The position numbers and the translations under genes are program-made. A stretch of 64,000 nucleotides of DNA, from assembly GCA_028554795.2 (NCBI GenBank), contig CM068832.1, positions 90,080,511 through 90,144,510 of the forward strand, in the 5' to 3' direction. Positions 43,917-54,250 of the stretch are shown here, piece by piece; the stretch's first letter is position 1; the number at the start of each line of letters is the position of its first letter. Source of the DNA: Sinohyriopsis cumingii. Taxonomy: Eukaryota > Mollusca > Bivalvia > Unionida > Unionidae. The notes under the pieces are model-generated. The model saw nothing but the letters and a program-made list of their open reading frames with translations. It ran no database searches and had not been told where the DNA came from.

Positions 43917-44375
43917 ATGTCTAATTTTGATTTAATAGACGCCGCAAACGCGCTAGCGATAAAAAACTTCAGAGGTGTTTTTATGAGGGATCAATTGCCG
44001 GCGGCACCAAGGAATATTGAAACCGGCATAATTAACCTCGATGGGTCCTCCGGAGCGGGAACTCATTGGGTTGCGTACGCGATTGATCCGCGCGCGATCG
44101 TCTATTTTGATTCATACGGGTTAGCCCCGCCGAAAGAGTTCATGCGGTATATCCGGGCGTGTTCAGCCCGGGCGTGTTCAGCCCGGGTTTTTTATTCCAC
44201 GCTGCCAACACAGCAATTGAGTGACCCACCGATATGTGGCCGTGAGGTATTGAACGTACTCGCGGCGATTTCATCATCGCGGAAACCACCTCATGTGGTT
44301 GTAAACGAATACACTAGTGGGGTCGTAGAAGCTCAACGGATTTTAGAGAATAACATTTACAATAACGATGATTGA
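43917..44375 (+). CDS. Adenain-like cysteine maturation protease
   Basis: 152 residues from the chosen ATG. The triad and oxyanion residues read H50 (GTHWV), D65 (YFDSYG), Q100 and C107 (ICGRE); the seven-residue Q-to-C spacing equals that of adenovirus protease. It should cleave capsid precursor proteins at (M/I/L)xGG-x or (M/I/L)xGx-G. In-frame ATGs also occur at 43836, 43893 and 43908. 43917 is preferred because the family begins with an MSN-DLI-type N-terminus close to FRGVFMRD. A 15-bp tandem duplication (44154-44168 and 44169-44183) adds five residues between D65 and C107. The gene overlaps the fibre start by eight bases. Confidence 0.92.
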   Translation: MSNFDLIDAANALAIKNFRGVFMRDQLPAAPRNIETGIINLDGSSGAGTHWVAYAIDPRAIVYFDSYGLAPPKEFMRYIRACSARACSARVFYSTLPTQQLSDPPICGREVLNVLAAISSSRKPPHVVVNEYTSGVVEAQRILENNIYNNDD

Positions 44376-45837
44376 TATTTGGGGACGACCGGTTTCGGCG
44401 CTGAAAGAATCCACGGAAACGGCCGCCGCCGACATAAAAAAACTAATTGAGGATGAAATCGCTGATACGTTGAACTTAACCAGTGTTGACCCAGATGAAA
44501 TAGTTGTATTTCAAGACCGCCAGGGTAAATTGAAATCTAGTAATGTGTCGCTAAATGACGTTTTATTACGACAGCGTGATGCCGCCGAGAACACCATCGC
44601 GTTGTATACCGGCGACGGACTACTCAAACCGGGTAGACATATAGTGGAGATAGAGAATACGATAGAATTAATCCAAGACGGTGTTATAAGGTTGAATAGA
44701 TCAATAATCGAACTCGAAGGGCATGTGAAAGTAACTATCGATAGATTTTTTGGGTACCCGATAGTATTCGAACCAAATCTTGCAACAATAAAAAATACTA
44801 TTTTGGAGTTTACGACGCTGTCGGGCCAATTTTACACGTTACGAAAAAATGTTAACAGGATCGATGACAACTTTGATAAATTCCTTGGTAAAAAAAATAC
44901 CAAGCCGGATGAAATCACAATAACTATAAATGATATCACTGCGTATGGACAGGAAATAGAAACAATCAAAACTGATGTTGAAGCGAACAAAAAGGGTGTG
45001 GACGCGCATGAACGGGAAATAGAAATAATCGGCGCTAATGTTGCAACGATCATAAATAATGTAGACTCGCATGGACGGAAAATAGAAACAATCAAAACTG
45101 ATGTTACAACGATCATAAATAATATGGACGCGCATACACAGGAAATAGGAACAATCAAAACTGATGTTGAAGCGAACAAAAAGGGTGTGGACGCGCATAC
45201 ACAGGAAATAGGAACAATCAAAACTGATGTTGAAGCGAACAAAAAAAATGTAGACGCGTATTGGCGGGGAATAGGATTAATCAAAACTGATGTTGCAGCG
45301 AACAAAAAAGGTATAGACGTACATACATATGAAATAGGAACAATCAAACTTGATGTTGCAGCGAACAAAAAAAGTATGACCGAGAATACACGGGAAATAG
45401 AAACAATCAAAACTAATGTTGCAACGAACAAGAATAATATAGACGCGCATTGGCAGGAAGTAGGAATAATCAGAACTGATGTTGAAGCGATTAAAGACGG
45501 GCTACCGAGAGTAGCAGAGCAATTCGAAAAAATAAAAATCCCTCATGAGAACATCATCAACACAGTATACACAATTCGGCATGGATCATTCGATTGGACT
45601 CCTACACAGAATACAGTAAATATCACCGCAACTGTTAAGGGCATTTATCGATTGACACTGGTTTCAATGATGCAGTTTAATATATTATCGTCGAGTTCAT
45701 CCGGGTTTAACAATACAATATCAACAATTATAGACAAGAACGCAACTGAACAGTTTACAATTTATGCCGTTGATAGAAATCTAGCCCGGGCAAACATTAC
45801 ATGGTATGTGGAATTTGCAGCGAATCTAAGTAATTAA
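44368..45837 (+). CDS. Fibre/attachment protein with trimeric coiled-coil shaft
   Basis: 489 residues. The N-terminal part (1-190) probably anchors to the vertex. Residues 191-379 consist of nine units of exactly 21 residues (three heptads; 63 bp each, 44938-45504). Hydrophobic residues fall at unit positions 7, 10, 14 and 21, and Asn mostly at 17, a 3-4 pattern with polar core layers as in trimeric viral and bacterial fibres. Residues 380-489 form a beta-rich, Ser-rich C-terminal head, presumably the receptor-binding knob. The layout tail-shaft-knob matches adenovirus fibre or reovirus sigma1 in design, not in sequence. The start codon overlaps the protease stop. Confidence 0.75.
   Translation: MIDIWGRPVSALKESTETAAADIKKLIEDEIADTLNLTSVDPDEIVVFQDRQGKLKSSNVSLNDVLLRQRDAAENTIALYTGDGLLKPGRHIVEIENTIELIQDGVIRLNRSIIELEGHVKVTIDRFFGYPIVFEPNLATIKNTILEFTTLSGQFYTLRKNVNRIDDNFDKFLGKKNTKPDEITITINDITAYGQEIETIKTDVEANKKGVDAHEREIEIIGANVATIINNVDSHGRKIETIKTDVTTIINNMDAHTQEIGTIKTDVEANKKGVDAHTQEIGTIKTDVEANKKNVDAYWRGIGLIKTDVAANKKGIDVHTYEIGTIKLDVAANKKSMTENTREIETIKTNVATNKNNIDAHWQEVGIIRTDVEAIKDGLPRVAEQFEKIKIPHENIINTVYTIRHGSFDWTPTQNTVNITATVKGIYRLTLVSMMQFNILSSSSSGFNNTISTIIDKNATEQFTIYAVDRNLARANITWYVEFAANLSN
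44938..45504 (+). repeat. Nine in-frame 63-bp coding repeats in the fibre shaft
   Basis: Each unit encodes 21 residues of the pattern around EIxTIKTDV-ANKKxV. Units four and five are nearly identical in DNA, so shaft length probably changes by recombination between units. Confidence 0.9.
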
Positions 45838-45862
45838 AAACACTAGCTCTTTTAAAATAAAA
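45832..45862 (+). promoter_or_regulatory. Gene-border motif before the membrane-protein gene
   Basis: AATTAAAAAC (45832-45841) overlaps the fibre stop codon, then TTTTAAAATAA before the ATG. Confidence 0.55.
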
Positions 45863-46399
45863 ATGACCACCAAGGAAGTTGAATCAGAGGTATCACCGAC
45901 GTCACATCAATATCGATTCGATACCGCAAAAGAATTTTCCGCGAACTTGAAAACGCTTTCCGAACAATACCGTGTAAAAATAAAAAAATACCGTCGTAAA
46001 ATAACCGCCATCGACGCGGTCGTGTACTCGGTGTCGGGTATAGTAGCTGGCGCCGGTGTTATTTTATCCACGGTGACCACGATAACCCCAATCGCTGTTC
46101 CAATCGCTGTCTCCGCGATGACAACAGTTGCTGGAGTTGCCAACGCAATCACTAGGAAGATATCATCGTGTTTTCAGAAAAAACTCAACGAGTATACAGT
46201 AAAACATCAAATAGTATCCGACGCATACTCGAAATTATCCGGGTTGATCTCGTTATCGATTGATAATTTGTTCGTATCCGATGTTGAATTCTCCACGATG
46301 GTCCAGTTATATAGCTCCGCGATGTCAAAAATCGAGGATTTTCAACTGGAAGCCGAAACCACCTGGTTGTTAAAATTAGACACTAAAAACAACGAATAA
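45863..46399 (+). CDS. Predicted membrane protein with helical flanks (SLATT-like layout)
   Basis: 178 residues. A charged helical N-terminus (about 20-47, rich in K and R) leads into two adjacent hydrophobic segments (about 50-70 and 73-95), then a basic helical C-terminal region of about 80 residues. The helix-TM-TM-helix layout resembles SLATT-type proteins and a recurrent uncharacterised Polinton gene. It could be a virion or host-membrane protein. The start follows AATTAAAAAC...TTTTAAAATAAAA, and it lies between the fibre and penton genes. Confidence 0.65.
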   Translation: MTTKEVESEVSPTSHQYRFDTAKEFSANLKTLSEQYRVKIKKYRRKITAIDAVVYSVSGIVAGAGVILSTVTTITPIAVPIAVSAMTTVAGVANAITRKISSCFQKKLNEYTVKHQIVSDAYSKLSGLISLSIDNLFVSDVEFSTMVQLYSSAMSKIEDFQLEAETTWLLKLDTKNNE

Positions 46400-46404
46400 T
46401 AATA

Positions 46405-47259
46405 ATGTCGCTGAACCCCGAAGGGTCTCAATTACTTCAGCGGATCGCGGAGAACACCACTCCGGTACAAACAAGTATGATATCGATAACATCAACGAAA
46501 CCCGAATTCAGTGTGAACTTCCCATCACCGGTTCCAGTAAAGGAAATAGCGCTGGCAAAATTGCGAGTATATCACAGTTGGCCTAATATCCGAGCGGACG
46601 CATTTAACGGACAACAACCTAATAACTCGCTGGTTTTTGCACGGACAAATAAACCCGATGGGACCCCAAACTGGGAGGAGGTTACAATACCAACTGGGTC
46701 ATACCAAATAGAGCAAATCAATAAAGAATTTCAACGCAGGATAAAATCGATCACAGGAAAGGAATCAAAAATCGCTATTACGGTTCATGAACCGACGTTA
46801 TCGTCGACGATTGAAATAAGCACACCGGGGTATATGGTTGATATTTATAACAGTTCAATAAGAACCATACTAGGATGGCCTGAGAATCCACCCGCGGACA
46901 CCCCCCCATCAACTATCCTCAGACACGATAACGGAGATGGTGGTAGGCATATTGCTCCATACAACGTAAATATTGCATCGGTGATAGCGATTAATCTAGT
47001 GTGTGATGCTATTGAAGGAAGTTATCAGGTGGATACCAAGCAATCAAATCAAGCTCAACAGGGGTATATCCTTTATTCGTTTTCACCAACAGCCCCTCCG
47101 GGATTTTTGATCATTGAGAGTCCGATTAATCCGGTCTATATGCGATGCCATGATCGGTTTTTAACGAGAATTAATTTTAAAATTACCGATCAGTCAAATA
47201 ACCTAATTGATCTGCAAGAGGAGGAGTTAGTGATCACTCTGTTTGTAAGATCATTGTAA
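46405..47259 (+). CDS. Minor capsid (penton-like) protein, single jelly roll
   Basis: 284 residues, expected to occupy the fivefold vertices and receive the fibre. The family pattern is visible: a PTGSYQIEQIN segment at about 96-106, and a C-terminal run with INLVCD, EGSY, LYSF-P and PGFLIIESP, ending with a final beta strand VITLFVRSL. This order and length match the penton-like proteins of animal Polintons. It starts five bases after the membrane-protein stop, and its last codons and stop lie inside the right TIR, so its C-terminus is tied to TIR sequence. Confidence 0.9.
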   Translation: MSLNPEGSQLLQRIAENTTPVQTSMISITSTKPEFSVNFPSPVPVKEIALAKLRVYHSWPNIRADAFNGQQPNNSLVFARTNKPDGTPNWEEVTIPTGSYQIEQINKEFQRRIKSITGKESKIAITVHEPTLSSTIEISTPGYMVDIYNSSIRTILGWPENPPADTPPSTILRHDNGDGGRHIAPYNVNIASVIAINLVCDAIEGSYQVDTKQSNQAQQGYILYSFSPTAPPGFLIIESPINPVYMRCHDRFLTRINFKITDQSNNLIDLQEEELVITLFVRSL

Positions 47260-47509
47260 ATAACCACTTAGCAGCAGAGGGGGCGATGACATCGACGCGG
47301 TCGTCGATGTGCTTACCGGACGCTGACGACGCTGGGGATCGGCGCGCAGAAGGTGTTAATTAAACCAAATGACGACGCGACGATCCCCCAACGACGTCGT
47401 CGTTTTTTTTTTACCAGGCGCTGACGACACTAGATCGTTGAGTTGCAGAAAGTAATAATTAAGCAAAATAACGATTGGACAAAATGTCCGATTCGCCCCC
47501 TCTGCTGCT
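47251..47509 (-). repeat. Right terminal inverted repeat of the Polinton
   Basis: Reverse-complement partner of the left arm. The 17-mer occurs at both borders (47270-47286 and 47493-47509) and the 8-bp hairpin at 47290-47309. The repeat reaches into the last codons and stop of the penton-like gene, so that gene ends within the TIR. Confidence 0.95.
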
Positions 47510-47514
47510 TTGGG
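47510..47514. repeat. Target-site duplication, right copy (TTGGG)
   Basis: Second copy of TTGGG, immediately followed by the remainder of the host minisatellite unit (taaggcac...). Confidence 0.85.
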
Positions 47515-47690
47515 TAAGGCACTGTACACTATATATTACTATTATACATGTATGTGTTTGGGTAAGGCACTTTACACTATATATTATTATTATACATGAA
47601 TGTCTTTGGGTAAGCCACATTATACTATATATTATTATACAACCATGGTATGTCTTTGGGTAAGGCACTTTACACTATATTATTATTATT
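47510..47690. repeat. Remaining units of the AT-rich minisatellite beyond the Polinton
   Basis: About four units of the same family as 29195-33138 continue directly after the right TIR. Confidence 0.93.
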
Positions 47691-47699
47691 ATAATTATA

Positions 47700-48215
47700 A
47701 TGTGTCACTATTCCTTCATGACATGATTATGTCACTATACCTTCATGACATGATTATGTCACTATCCCTTCATGACATGACTATGTCACCATCCCTTCAT
47801 GACATAACTATATCACTATCCCTTGATGACTTGACTATGTCACTATCCCTTCATAACGTGACTATATCACTATCCCTCCATGCCATAACTATGTCACTAT
47901 CCTTCATGACAAGATTATGTCACAATCCCTTCATGACATGACTATGTCACTATCGCTTCATAACGTGACTATATCACTATCCCTTCATGACATGACTATG
48001 TCACTATCCTTCATGGCATGATTATGTCACTATCCCTTCATGACATGATGATGTCACTATCCCTTCATGACATGACTATGTCACTATCCTTCATGACATG
48101 ATTATGTCACTATCCCTTCATGACATGACTATGTCACCATCCCTTCATGACATGATTATGTCACTATACCTTCATGACATGGCTATGTCACTATCTCTTC
48201 ATGAGATGACTAAGT
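47700..48215. repeat. 27-bp minisatellite, about 19 copies
   Basis: Units contain CTTCATGACATGACTATGTC. Confidence 0.92.
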
Positions 48216-48369
48216 CTGTTTTTTATTGGAATGTTCTTATCTTGTGCACTACATTTTTGATGTTATTTTAAAGGTGCTGTGGATTATCCAAATGGAATAG
48301 AAACTGAAAAAACAAAATGAGTACAAAAAAAATGAAAAAGCAAGGATTTAAAAATAGTAAGAGGCAAGA

Positions 48370-49395
48370 AAATGAGGGTATACTGTGCTAGTAAGTGAAT
48401 CAAAATGAGGGTGTACTGTGCTAGGAAGTGAATCAGAGGAGGGAGTACTGTGCTGTGATCTGCCAATAAAAAATGAGGGAGAACTGTGCTGGGAACTGCA
48501 ATCAAATGAGGGACCACAGTGCTGGGAACTGCAACTGAAACGAGGGACAACTGTGCTGGGAACTGCCATCAAAATAAAGGAGCACTATTGTGAGATCTGC
48601 AATGAAAATGTGGGATCATTGTGCTGTGAACTGCAATACAAATATGGGAAATACTGTGTTGGGAACTGCATTCAAACTGAGGAACCACTATTCAAGGATG
48701 AGGGGACACTATGCCAGGAAATACAATCAAAATGAGGGAGCACCCTGCCAGGAACTGCATTCAAAATGAGGGAGTACTGCAACCAGGCACTGAAATCAAA
48801 ATGAGTAAGTACCATGCTAGGAACTGCAAACAAAATAAGGGAACACTGTGCCAGGAACTGCAATCAAAATGAGTGAATACTGTGCCAGCAACTTGAATCA
48901 AAATGAAGGAGTACTGTGCCAGGAACTGCAATCAAAATGTGTATTGTGCCAGAACTGCAATCAAAATAAAGAAGTACTGTGCCAGGAACTGCAATCAGAA
49001 TGAGGTAGCAATGTGGCAGGAACTGCAATCAAAATGAGGAAGTACCCTGCCAGGAACTGCAATCAAAATGAGGTAGCACTGTGGCAGGAACTGCAATCAA
49101 AATGAAGGAGCCCGTTGCCAGAAACTCCAATCAAAATGAGGGGGAGTTCTGTGCCAGGAACTGCAATCAAAATGAGGGGGTACTGTGCCAGAAACTGCAG
49201 TCAAAATTTGGGGGAGTACCGTGTTAGGAACTGCAGTCAAAATTAGAGAGTACTGTGCCAGGAACTGCAATCAAAATGAAGGTAAGCACTGTACCAGGAA
49301 CTGCAATCAAAATGAAGGATTACTGTGCCAGGAACTGCAATAAAATGAGGGAGCATTGTGCCAGGAACTGCAATCCAAATGATTTGTTAGAGCTA
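48370..49395. repeat. About 34-bp minisatellite, about 28 copies
   Basis: Units contain CAGGAACTGCAATCAAAATG. It ends just beside the 5' splice site of the C2C-start exon. Confidence 0.92.
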
Positions 49396-49409
49396 ACTAT
49401 AATACTTAC

Positions 49410-49502
49410 TGGCATTTATGAACAACTACAATCATTCTCTCCCTCTGTGAACTGTAACGTAATGTAAGCTGAATACGTCCACGACCAAATTCACTGCCTG
49501 AA
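49410..49502 (-). CDS. ESYT: Extended synaptotagmin exon: start of C2C domain
   Basis: A 93-nt exon with acceptor ATTGCAG and donor GTAAGT. It encodes GRGRIQLTLRYSSQ and MIVVVHKC, the first beta strands of C2C, closely matching the E-Syt2/3 pattern IQL-I-SSQ-LIVVVH-C. It ends in phase 2 (CA) and is completed by the G of the next exon 28.3 kb away. A 34-bp minisatellite (48370-49395) reaches to within about 15-30 bp of its 5' splice site. The Polinton lies in the intron that follows it. Confidence 0.88.
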
Positions 49503-50779
49503 CTGCAATGAGAAATAAAATTGTGTCAATCCACAAAAGACAGCTATGTCGGTTATGACAACAAACAGATAGATAAGCAGAAAGATTATACAACAGAGTC
49601 AACAAATTCGGTGTAGTTTTGTAACCTGCCTATTGTAAGAAGGTGATGTAAACTGGAATGTGATAAACTTTAGTCTGTCCTTTAAGGCACAGTTAAAGAA
49701 TTATATACATAGCAGATATGCAAAGTAAGCAGTGCAAAATTTGTCTGATAGAATACTCATTCTGCCAACACAATATAGTCTCTCAAAACAGGTGCTCTTT
49801 CAGCACAGATTGTTATTACATTTAAAAAAATAGATGCATACATTAAAATCTGGTCTGGAGATCACATAACTTTTGATTAGCATTTTAGATTGATTTCCAA
49901 TATCAGCCAATCAGAAATGACTTTCAAAAGGACATACCACCCTTGATAACACAAACCTGGATAACTCATAAACCTGCATACAATGTGGGGTCACAGGCAT
50001 AGAGTCCATTTTTAAATAGAAAATACCAAAAGAATTTGCCCAAATTTGTTGAATGTGAAAAACATTGTGATCAAAATGGGTAAATGAAACTTTGATATTT
50101 CACTCATTTCAAAATGCAGTTAGTGCCGATACAAATGTGAACAAAATTCTTAGTACACTGCAAATAATAATATCTGACAATATTTAAATGTCAGAAATGC
50201 CCACTGGTGGCAGTATTTCAATTTTATTTAACCCCATGTGCTGCAATTACGCATCATGAGGTAGTACCCTACTTATGAGTTCTGTAATATTGATGACATT
50301 TATGATACATTCAAGTGGGTGGTATCAAAGATCTAGTTCTGCAACATCAACATCAAAACCAGCATCTTTTATACACCTAAGCATCCTGGTATACAAAAAT
50401 CTCATGGAAACACAAGTGTTTGGATGCATTCAGTAATCCCCCAAATTCATTTCCTACCACTATTTCAAGCAAAAAACAAAGAAATCTCCATGGATCAATG
50501 AGTTAGAAATAAATACCAATTAAATAAGTTTTGTCTAATGAAAGTCATGTTTAATTTTTTAATTTAGTTTCAGTACAATCATCTTATATGCCTTCTTGTA
50601 ATTAGTTTGATTCTTGTAATCAGCATGATTCTTGTAATTAGCATGATAATGTAATTAGCACGATAATGCAAAGCAGGTCTGATTTTAATAGACTGTAACA
50701 ACACAACAAATATTTCAACATGTCAGACATTAAAACATGGTCAGCACATAATCAGGTTCTCACAGAAATGCTTGCAGAC
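49503..50779. other. Intron DNA, no gene recognised
   Basis: AT-rich unique DNA; short degenerate repeat of ATTCTTGTAATTAGCATGAT at about 50595-50665. Confidence 0.5.
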
Positions 50780-51500
50780 AAAACGCTGTAATGAAATACA
50801 CATGGAGACATTGCATTTATGATGACTGTACTGAACGCTGTGATGAAATACACACGGGGACATTGCATTTATGATGACTGTACTGAACACTGTGATGAAA
50901 TACACATGGGGACATTGCATTTATGATGACTGTACTGAACACTGTGATGAAATACACATGCAGACATTGGATTTATGATGACTACTGAATGCTGTGATGA
51001 AAAACACATGGAGACATTGCATTTATGATGACTGTACTGAACACTGTGATGAAATACACATGCAGACATTGGATTTATGATGACTACTGAATGCTGTGAT
51101 GAAAAACACATGGAGACATTGCATTTATGATGACTGTACTGAACGCTGTGATGAAATACACATGGGGACATTGCATTTATGATGACTGTACTGAATGTTG
51201 TGATGAAATACACATGGGGACATTGCATTTATGATGACTACTGAATGCTGTGATGAAATACACACGGGGGCATTGCATTTATGATGACTGTACTGAATGC
51301 TGTGATGAAATACACACGGGGACATTGCATTTATGATGACTGTACTGAACGCTGTGATGAAATACACATGGGGACATTACATTTATGATGACTGTACTGA
51401 ACGCTGTGATGAAATACACATGGGGACATTGCATTTATGATGACTGTATTGAATGCTGTGATGAAATACACATGGGGACATAGCATTTATGATGACTGTA
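50780..51500. repeat. About 52-bp minisatellite, about 14 copies
   Basis: Units contain TGTGATGAAATACACATGGG. A shorter 48-bp variant lacks GTACTG. Confidence 0.92.
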
Positions 51501-51721
51501 CTGAACTAAATTAAAGCCTAGAACTAAAACAAGAATTTTACCTATCAAAACTGGTTAATTGGTATTTATTTATTTAAGTCTTGGTGCCAGTAGGCATTAG
51601 TGACATTTGCATTGACCAAAATTTGTCATCAAATATAGTTATTTACAGTGAAAAAAGAAAACTTATCATACGGCTTCTTATTTAATGTTGAGAATCTCAT
51701 GATACTGATTAAAATTTCTGG

Positions 51722-54250
51722 GTCCTGGTCATGTACAGGGCAGGCACTGCATTTACCCTGGTCATGCACAGGGCAGGCACTGCATTTACCCTGATTATGT
51801 ACAGGGTAGGCACTGCATTTACCCTGATTATGTACAGGGCAGTCACTGCATTTACCCTGATTATGTACAGGGCAGGCACTGCATTTACCCTAATCATGTA
51901 CAGGGTAGGTACTGCATTTACCCTGATTATGTACAGAGTAGGCACTGATTATGTACAGGGCAGGCACTGCATTTACCCCGATTATGTACAGGGCAGGCAA
52001 TGCATTTACCCTGATCATGTACAGCGTAGGCACTGCATTTACCCTGATCATGTACAGGGTAGGCACTGCATTTACCCTGATTATGTACAGGGCAGGCACT
52101 GCATTTACCCTGATCATGTACAGGGCAGGCACTGCATTTACCCTGATTGTGTACAGGGTTACCCTGATCATGTACAGGGTAGGCACTGCATTTACCCTGA
52201 TTATGTACAGGGCAGGCACTGCATTTACCCTGAACATGTACAGGGCAGGCACTGAATTTACCCTGATCGTGTACAGGGTAGGCACTGTGTTGATTATTTT
52301 CATGTACAGGGTAGGCACTGTGTTGATCCTTTTCATGTACAGCATAGGCACTGTGTTTATCCTTTTCATGTATAGGGTGGGCACTGCATTTATTATTTTC
52401 ATGTACAGCACTGACACTGTGGGTAGGCACTGTGTTTATCCTTTCCATGTACAGGGTAGACACTGTGTTTATCCTTTTCATGTACAGGGTGGGCACTGCA
52501 TTTATTATTTTCATGTACAGGGTAGGCACTGTGTTTATCCTTTTCATGTACAAGTTAGGCACTGCATTTATTATTTTCATATACAGGGTTGGCACTGTGT
52601 TTATCTTTTCATGTATAGGGTTGACACTGTGTTTATTCTTTACATGTACAGGGTAGGCACTGTGTTTATCCTTTTCATGTACAGGGTTGGCACTGTGTTT
52701 ATCCTTTTCATGTACAGGGTTAGCACTGTGTTTATTCTTTTCATTGGCACTGTGTTTATTGTTTTCATTTACATGGTAGGCACTGTGTTTATTCTTTTTA
52801 TTTACACAGTAGGCACCGTGTTTATTCTTTTCATTTACACGGTAGGCACTGTGTTTATCCTTTTCATATACAGGATTGGCACTGTGTTTATTCTTTTCAG
52901 GTATAGGGTTGACACTGTGTTTATCCTTTTCATGTACAGGGTAGGCACTGTGTTTATTCTTTTCATTTACACAGTAGGCACTGTGTTTATCCTTTTCATG
53001 TACAGGGTGGGCACTGCATTTATTATTTTCATATACAGGGTTGGCACTGTGTTTATCCTTTTCATGTATAGGGTTGACACTGTGTTTATCCTTTACATGT
53101 ACAGGGTAGGCACTGTGTTTATCCTTTTCATGTACAGGGTTGGCACTGTGTTTATCCTTTTCATGTACAGAGTGGGCACTGCATTTATTATTTTCATATA
53201 CAGGGTTGGCACTGTGTTTATCCTTTTCATGTATAGGGTTGACACTGTGTTTATCCTTTACATGTACAGGGTAGGCACTGTGTTTATCCTTTTCATGTAC
53301 AGGGTAGGCACTGTGTTTATAATTTTCATGTACAGGGTGGGCACTGTGTTTATCCTTTTCATGTACAGGGTTGGCACTGTGTTTATCGTTTCCATGTACA
53401 GGGTAGGCACTGTGTTTATCCTTTCCATGTACAGGGTAGGCACTGTGTTTATCCTTTCCATGTCCAGGGTAGGCACTGTGTTTATCCTTTCCATGTACAG
53501 GGTAGGCATTGTGTTTATCATTTTCATGTACAGGGTTGGCACTGTGTTTATCATTTCCATGTACAGGGTAGGCACTGTGTTTATCACTTCCATGTACAGG
53601 GTAGGCACTGTGTTTATCCTTTTCATGTACAGGGTAGGTACTGTGTTTATCCTTTTCATGTACAGGGTAGGCACTGTGTTTATAATTTTCATGTACAGGG
53701 TTGGCACTGTGTTTATCCTTTTCATGTACAGGGTTAGCACTGTGTTTATTCTTTTCATTGGCACTGTATTTATTGTTTTCATTTACATGGTAGGCACTGT
53801 GTTTATTCTTTTTATTTACACAGTAGGCACTGTGTTTATTCTTTTCATTTACACGGTAGGCACTGTGTTTATCCTTTTCATATACAGGATTGGCACTGTG
53901 TTTATTCTTTTCAGGTATAGGGTTGACACTGTGTTTATCCTTTTCATGTACAGGGTAGGCACTATATTTATCCTTTTCATGTACAGAGTTGGCACTGTGT
54001 TTATCATTTCCATGTACAGGGTAGGCGCTGTGTTTATCCTTTCCATGTACAGGGTAGGCATTGTGTTTATCATTTTCATGTACAGGGTTGGCACTGTGTT
54101 TATCATTTCCATGTACAGGGTTGGCACTGTGTTTATCCATTTCATGTACAGGGTAGGCACTGTGTTTATCCTTTCCATGTACAGGGTAGGCACTATGTTT
54201 ATCATTTCCATGTACAGGATAGGCACTGTGTTTATCCTTTTCATTATAAC
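51722..54250. repeat. 33-bp minisatellite, about 75 copies
   Basis: Units contain TACAGGGTAGGCACTGTGTT. Subtypes form blocks: the first 500 bp read GCACTGCATTTACCCTGAT, later GTGTTTATCCTTTTCATG. A large part of the array (about 52700-53000 against 53700-53950) is a segmental copy. It is open on both strands for over 2.3 kb because 33 is divisible by three. Confidence 0.95.

Larger units (their letters stand above)
33139..47509. mobile_element. Complete Polinton/Maverick (adintovirus-like) element
   Basis: A 14,371-bp virus-like transposon. It begins AG and ends CT, has 259-bp terminal inverted repeats, and is flanked by TTGGG on both sides (33134-33138 and 47510-47514). It carries the hallmark Polinton set: DDE integrase, A32-type packaging ATPase, adenain-type protease, double-jelly-roll major capsid protein and penton-like minor capsid protein, plus a PLA2 domain and a fibre. 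The usual stand-alone protein-primed PolB is replaced by a polymerase-helicase-HNH fusion. Apart from one frame break in the zinc-ribbon/PLA2 gene all frames are open. The element is visibly richer in CpG than the flanks, which with the perfect target duplication suggests a recent insertion. It lies inside a minisatellite in an intron of the host E-Syt gene. Confidence 0.96.

Noticed and set aside
44832..45431. 199-residue minus-strand frame inside the fibre gene
   Set aside because: Antisense shadow of the 63-bp coding repeats; the plus frame has clear heptad logic and fits the gene block.
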